Assembly (NCBI GenBank): GCA_963772265.1
Contig: CAVYWS010000009.1
Coordinates: 1-64,000 of the forward strand
Length of the DNA stretch: 64,000 nt
Source: Mayfieldus sp963772265
GTDB taxonomy: Bacteria > Actinomycetota > Thermoleophilia > Solirubrobacterales > 70-9
Direction: 5' to 3'
Below are positions 62,208-64,000 of the stretch, in pieces (position 1 is the stretch's first letter; each line of letters starts with the position of its first letter). Below the pieces are notes generated by a model. It was not told the origin of the DNA. It did no database searches and saw nothing but the letters and a program-made list of their open reading frames with translations. Both the position numbers and the translations under genes were made by a program.

Positions 62208-62800
62208 TCGCCGCGGTACGGGGCGAGGTCCTGGTCCGCCGTCCGGACCACGTCGTCATCGACGCCGGCGGCGTCGGCTACCGGCTGGCGGTCTCGGCCG
62301 AGACCCTGAAGTCGGTTCCGGCGACCGGGCGCGAGGGCTTCCTTCACGCCGAGCTGATCGCCCGCGACGACTCGCTCGCCCTCTACGGCTTCGCCTCCGA
62401 GGAGGAGCGGGACCTGTTCCGGCAGCTGATCTCGGTCAGCGGCGTCGGGCCCAAGGTCGCGGTCGCGGTCCTCGGCGGCGGCGCCACCCGGGACCTGCTA
62501 CGGGCGATCGCCGGCGGAGACGCGAAGCGCTTTCAGGCCGTTCCGGGTATCGGCAAGCGAACCGCGGAGCGGATCATCGTCGAGCTGCGCGAGAAGGTGG
62601 CCGGAGAGCTGGAGGAGGCGATCGCGATCGGCGCCGAGCAGGGCGGCGACCCGCGCACGCTGGCCCGCGACGGCCTCGTCGGCCTCGGCTACACCCCCGC
62701 CGAGGCGGAGCAGCTGCTCAGCGACGCCGCTGGCGAGGAGCCCGAGGAGATGATCGCGGCGGCACTGCGCCGCGCTGGAGAGGCGAGGTCGGCGGCGTGA
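62204..62800 (+). CDS. ruvA: Holliday junction helicase subunit RuvA
   Basis: ATG 62204 overlaps the ruvC stop. The 198-residue protein has the OB-fold N-domain (MIAAVRGEVLVRRPDHVVID), two helix-hairpin-helix motifs (LISVSGVGPKVAVAVL; AVPGIGKRTAERIIVEL) and the C-terminal domain that contacts RuvB (DGLVGLGYTPAEAEQLLSDA). It binds the four-way junction. Its stop overlaps the ruvB start (GTGA). Confidence 0.95.
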   Translation: MIAAVRGEVLVRRPDHVVIDAGGVGYRLAVSAETLKSVPATGREGFLHAELIARDDSLALYGFASEEERDLFRQLISVSGVGPKVAVAVLGGGATRDLLRAIAGGDAKRFQAVPGIGKRTAERIIVELREKVAGELEEAIAIGAEQGGDPRTLARDGLVGLGYTPAEAEQLLSDAAGEEPEEMIAAALRRAGEARSAA

Positions 62801-63885
62801 GCGCAGGTGGCGAGCTTCCCGAGATCGACGGCAAGCGGATCAAGATCCTCGCCGATGAGGGCGCCGACGCCGAGCCGCGGGTGCAGGACGCTCAGGCCGG
62901 CGGAATCGACGAGGAGCTCGATCGCTCGCTGCGGCCGCCGACGCTCGAGGACTTCGTCAACCAGGAGCAGGTCACCGAGCAGCTGGGGATCTTCATCGAG
63001 GCGGCGCGCCGCCGCGGCGAGCCGCTCGACCACGTCCTGCTCGCCGGGCCGCCCGGGCTCGGCAAGACTTCGCTCGCCTGCATCGTCGCCGCCGAGCTCG
63101 AGGTGCCGCTGGTACAGACCGCCGGCCCGGCGCTGGAGCGAAAGGCGGACATCGCCGCGTTCCTGACCGCGCTCGAGCCGGGCAGCGTCTTCTTCATCGA
63201 CGAGATCCACCGCCTCGGCCGCGCCGTCGAGGAGACCCTCTATCCGGCGATGGAGGACTTCCGGCTGCCGGTCGTGCTCGGCCAGGGGGCCGGGGCCCGC
63301 ACCGTCACCCTGCCGCTGCCGCCGTTCACGCTGATCGGCGCGACCACCCGCAGCGGCCTGCTGACGACCCCACTTCGCGACCGCTTCGGGGTCGTTCACC
63401 GGCTCGAGCACTATTCGCCCGAGGACCTGGCGCGGATTGTCGAGCGCTCGGCGGGAATCCTCGAGATCGACGTCGAGCCCGCCGGCGCGGTGGCGATCGC
63501 CGAGCGCTCGCGGGGCACGCCACGGGTCGCCAACCGGCTGCTGAGGCGGGTCCGCGACTTCGCCCAGGTCAAGGGCGAGGGCGCCGTGACGCCGCCGGTC
63601 GCCGAGGCGGCGCTGGAGATGCTCGAGGTCGACCTCGCCGGCCTCGACCGCCACGACCGCATCCTGCTCGAGGCGATCGCGAGCAAGTTCAACGGCGGGC
63701 CGGTCGGGCTCTCGACTCTTGCCGTGGCGGTTGGCGAGGAGGAGGACACGATCGAGGACGTGCTCGAGCCCTACCTACTGCAGCAGGGGCTGATGAAGCG
63801 CACCCCGCGGGGAAGGGTCCTCACCCAGCGGGCCTTCGAGCATCTCGACATCCCGGTGCCCGAGGGTGCCGCGACTCTCTTCTAG
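62797..63885 (+). CDS. ruvB: Holliday junction helicase subunit RuvB
   Basis: GTG 62797 (SAGGELPEIDGKRIKILADE) overlaps the ruvA stop and gives 362 residues, with an N-terminal extension before LRPPTLEDFVNQEQVTEQL. Walker A is GPPGLGKTS, Walker B FFIDEIHRLG, and sensor I and the arginine finger are in LIGATTRSGLLTTPLRDRFG. The winged-helix C-domain is intact (GGPVGLSTLAVAVGEEEDTI). RuvB drives branch migration as a hexamer. Confidence 0.96.
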   Translation: MSAGGELPEIDGKRIKILADEGADAEPRVQDAQAGGIDEELDRSLRPPTLEDFVNQEQVTEQLGIFIEAARRRGEPLDHVLLAGPPGLGKTSLACIVAAELEVPLVQTAGPALERKADIAAFLTALEPGSVFFIDEIHRLGRAVEETLYPAMEDFRLPVVLGQGAGARTVTLPLPPFTLIGATTRSGLLTTPLRDRFGVVHRLEHYSPEDLARIVERSAGILEIDVEPAGAVAIAERSRGTPRVANRLLRRVRDFAQVKGEGAVTPPVAEAALEMLEVDLAGLDRHDRILLEAIASKFNGGPVGLSTLAVAVGEEEDTIEDVLEPYLLQQGLMKRTPRGRVLTQRAFEHLDIPVPEGAATLF

Positions 63886-63969
63886 CAACCGGCCGAAGCG
63901 GCGTGAATTGGCGCCGGACCTGGACGGTTCGGGCTTTCGGCGGGGCGCAATTTGTAGCCTGTTCCCAGC

Positions 63970-64000
63970 ATGCCGTTTTTCATCTGCCCCAACTGCGGCA
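63970..64000 (+). CDS. Start of a small zinc-ribbon protein (truncated by window end)
   Basis: ATG 63970 opens MPFFICPNCG before the window ends. The C-P-N-C pair near the N-terminus is the first half of a zinc ribbon, as in the small FmdB/DUF-type ribbon proteins often found after ruvB in actinobacteria. Only ten codons are visible. Confidence 0.5.
   Translation, partial: MPFFICPNCG

Overview
This is a high-GC, gene-dense bacterial chromosome segment with an actinobacterial gene order: tlyA-nadK-recN-steA-steB-pyrG, recO-dgt-dnaG, and yebC-ruvC-ruvA-ruvB. GTG and TTG starts are frequent, and neighbouring genes often overlap by four bases (ATGA or GTGA). A DUF3866 protein, a PepT-like peptidase, a lone HMG-CoA reductase and several secreted proteins of unknown function suggest the class Thermoleophilia (Solirubrobacterales/Gaiellales relatives). 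That placement is inferred from gene content, not from a marker search.

Layout. 1-3.5 kb: the 3' end of a large fused acyl-CoA carboxylase overlaps a phosphopantetheinyl transferase. 3.5-7.9 kb: a HAD sugar phosphomutase and a GH65 disaccharide phosphorylase (a sugar phosphorolysis pair), then HMG-CoA reductase. 8-18.7 kb: tlyA-nadK, an MFS exporter, recN between two IS481-type elements, then the steA-steB-PNPT envelope cluster. 18.7-30.7 kb: housekeeping genes (pyrG, a peptidase, NUDIX, xerD, mutM, P1 peptidase, recO, dgt, dnaG). 30.7-40.3 kb is the accessory region: an HNH-nuclease-like gene behind a LexA-type box, tRNA-Asn, a glycosyltransferase, an SDR enzyme, a thioredoxin-like lipoprotein coupled to an orphan Hpt protein, and tRNA-Met followed by two small cassettes bounded by copies of the tRNA 3' half. 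40.3-49.5 kb: a two-component system, an HxlR regulator, lon, a DEAD-box helicase coupled to a zinc-finger protein, and a receiver-flavoreductase fusion. 49.7-58.5 kb: a possible micro-subunit followed by cydAB, an RpiR regulator and the pdxS-pdxT-M29 operon. 58.5-64 kb: yebC, a secreted protein, a membrane Ser/Thr kinase and ruvCAB. The first bases of a zinc-ribbon protein end the window.

The most interesting area is 35.9-39.6 kb. A complete tRNA-Met is followed by two more copies of its 3' half. These bound one cassette with a decayed cupredoxin-like exported protein and a second with a MauE-thioredoxin fusion, a small helical protein and an 18-cysteine twin-arginine exported protein. This looks like a dedicated disulfide-maturation system carried on a tRNA-targeted mini-island.

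Caveat. At least eight genes (recN, a lipoprotein, mutM, the HNH gene, the MauE-thioredoxin gene, a zinc-finger gene, a DEAD-box gene, pdxT) each need one extra base removed to restore the frame, and IS copy 2 carries about a dozen extra bases. The uniform direction suggests insertion-type sequence errors, so these genes are annotated as frameshifted rather than dead.
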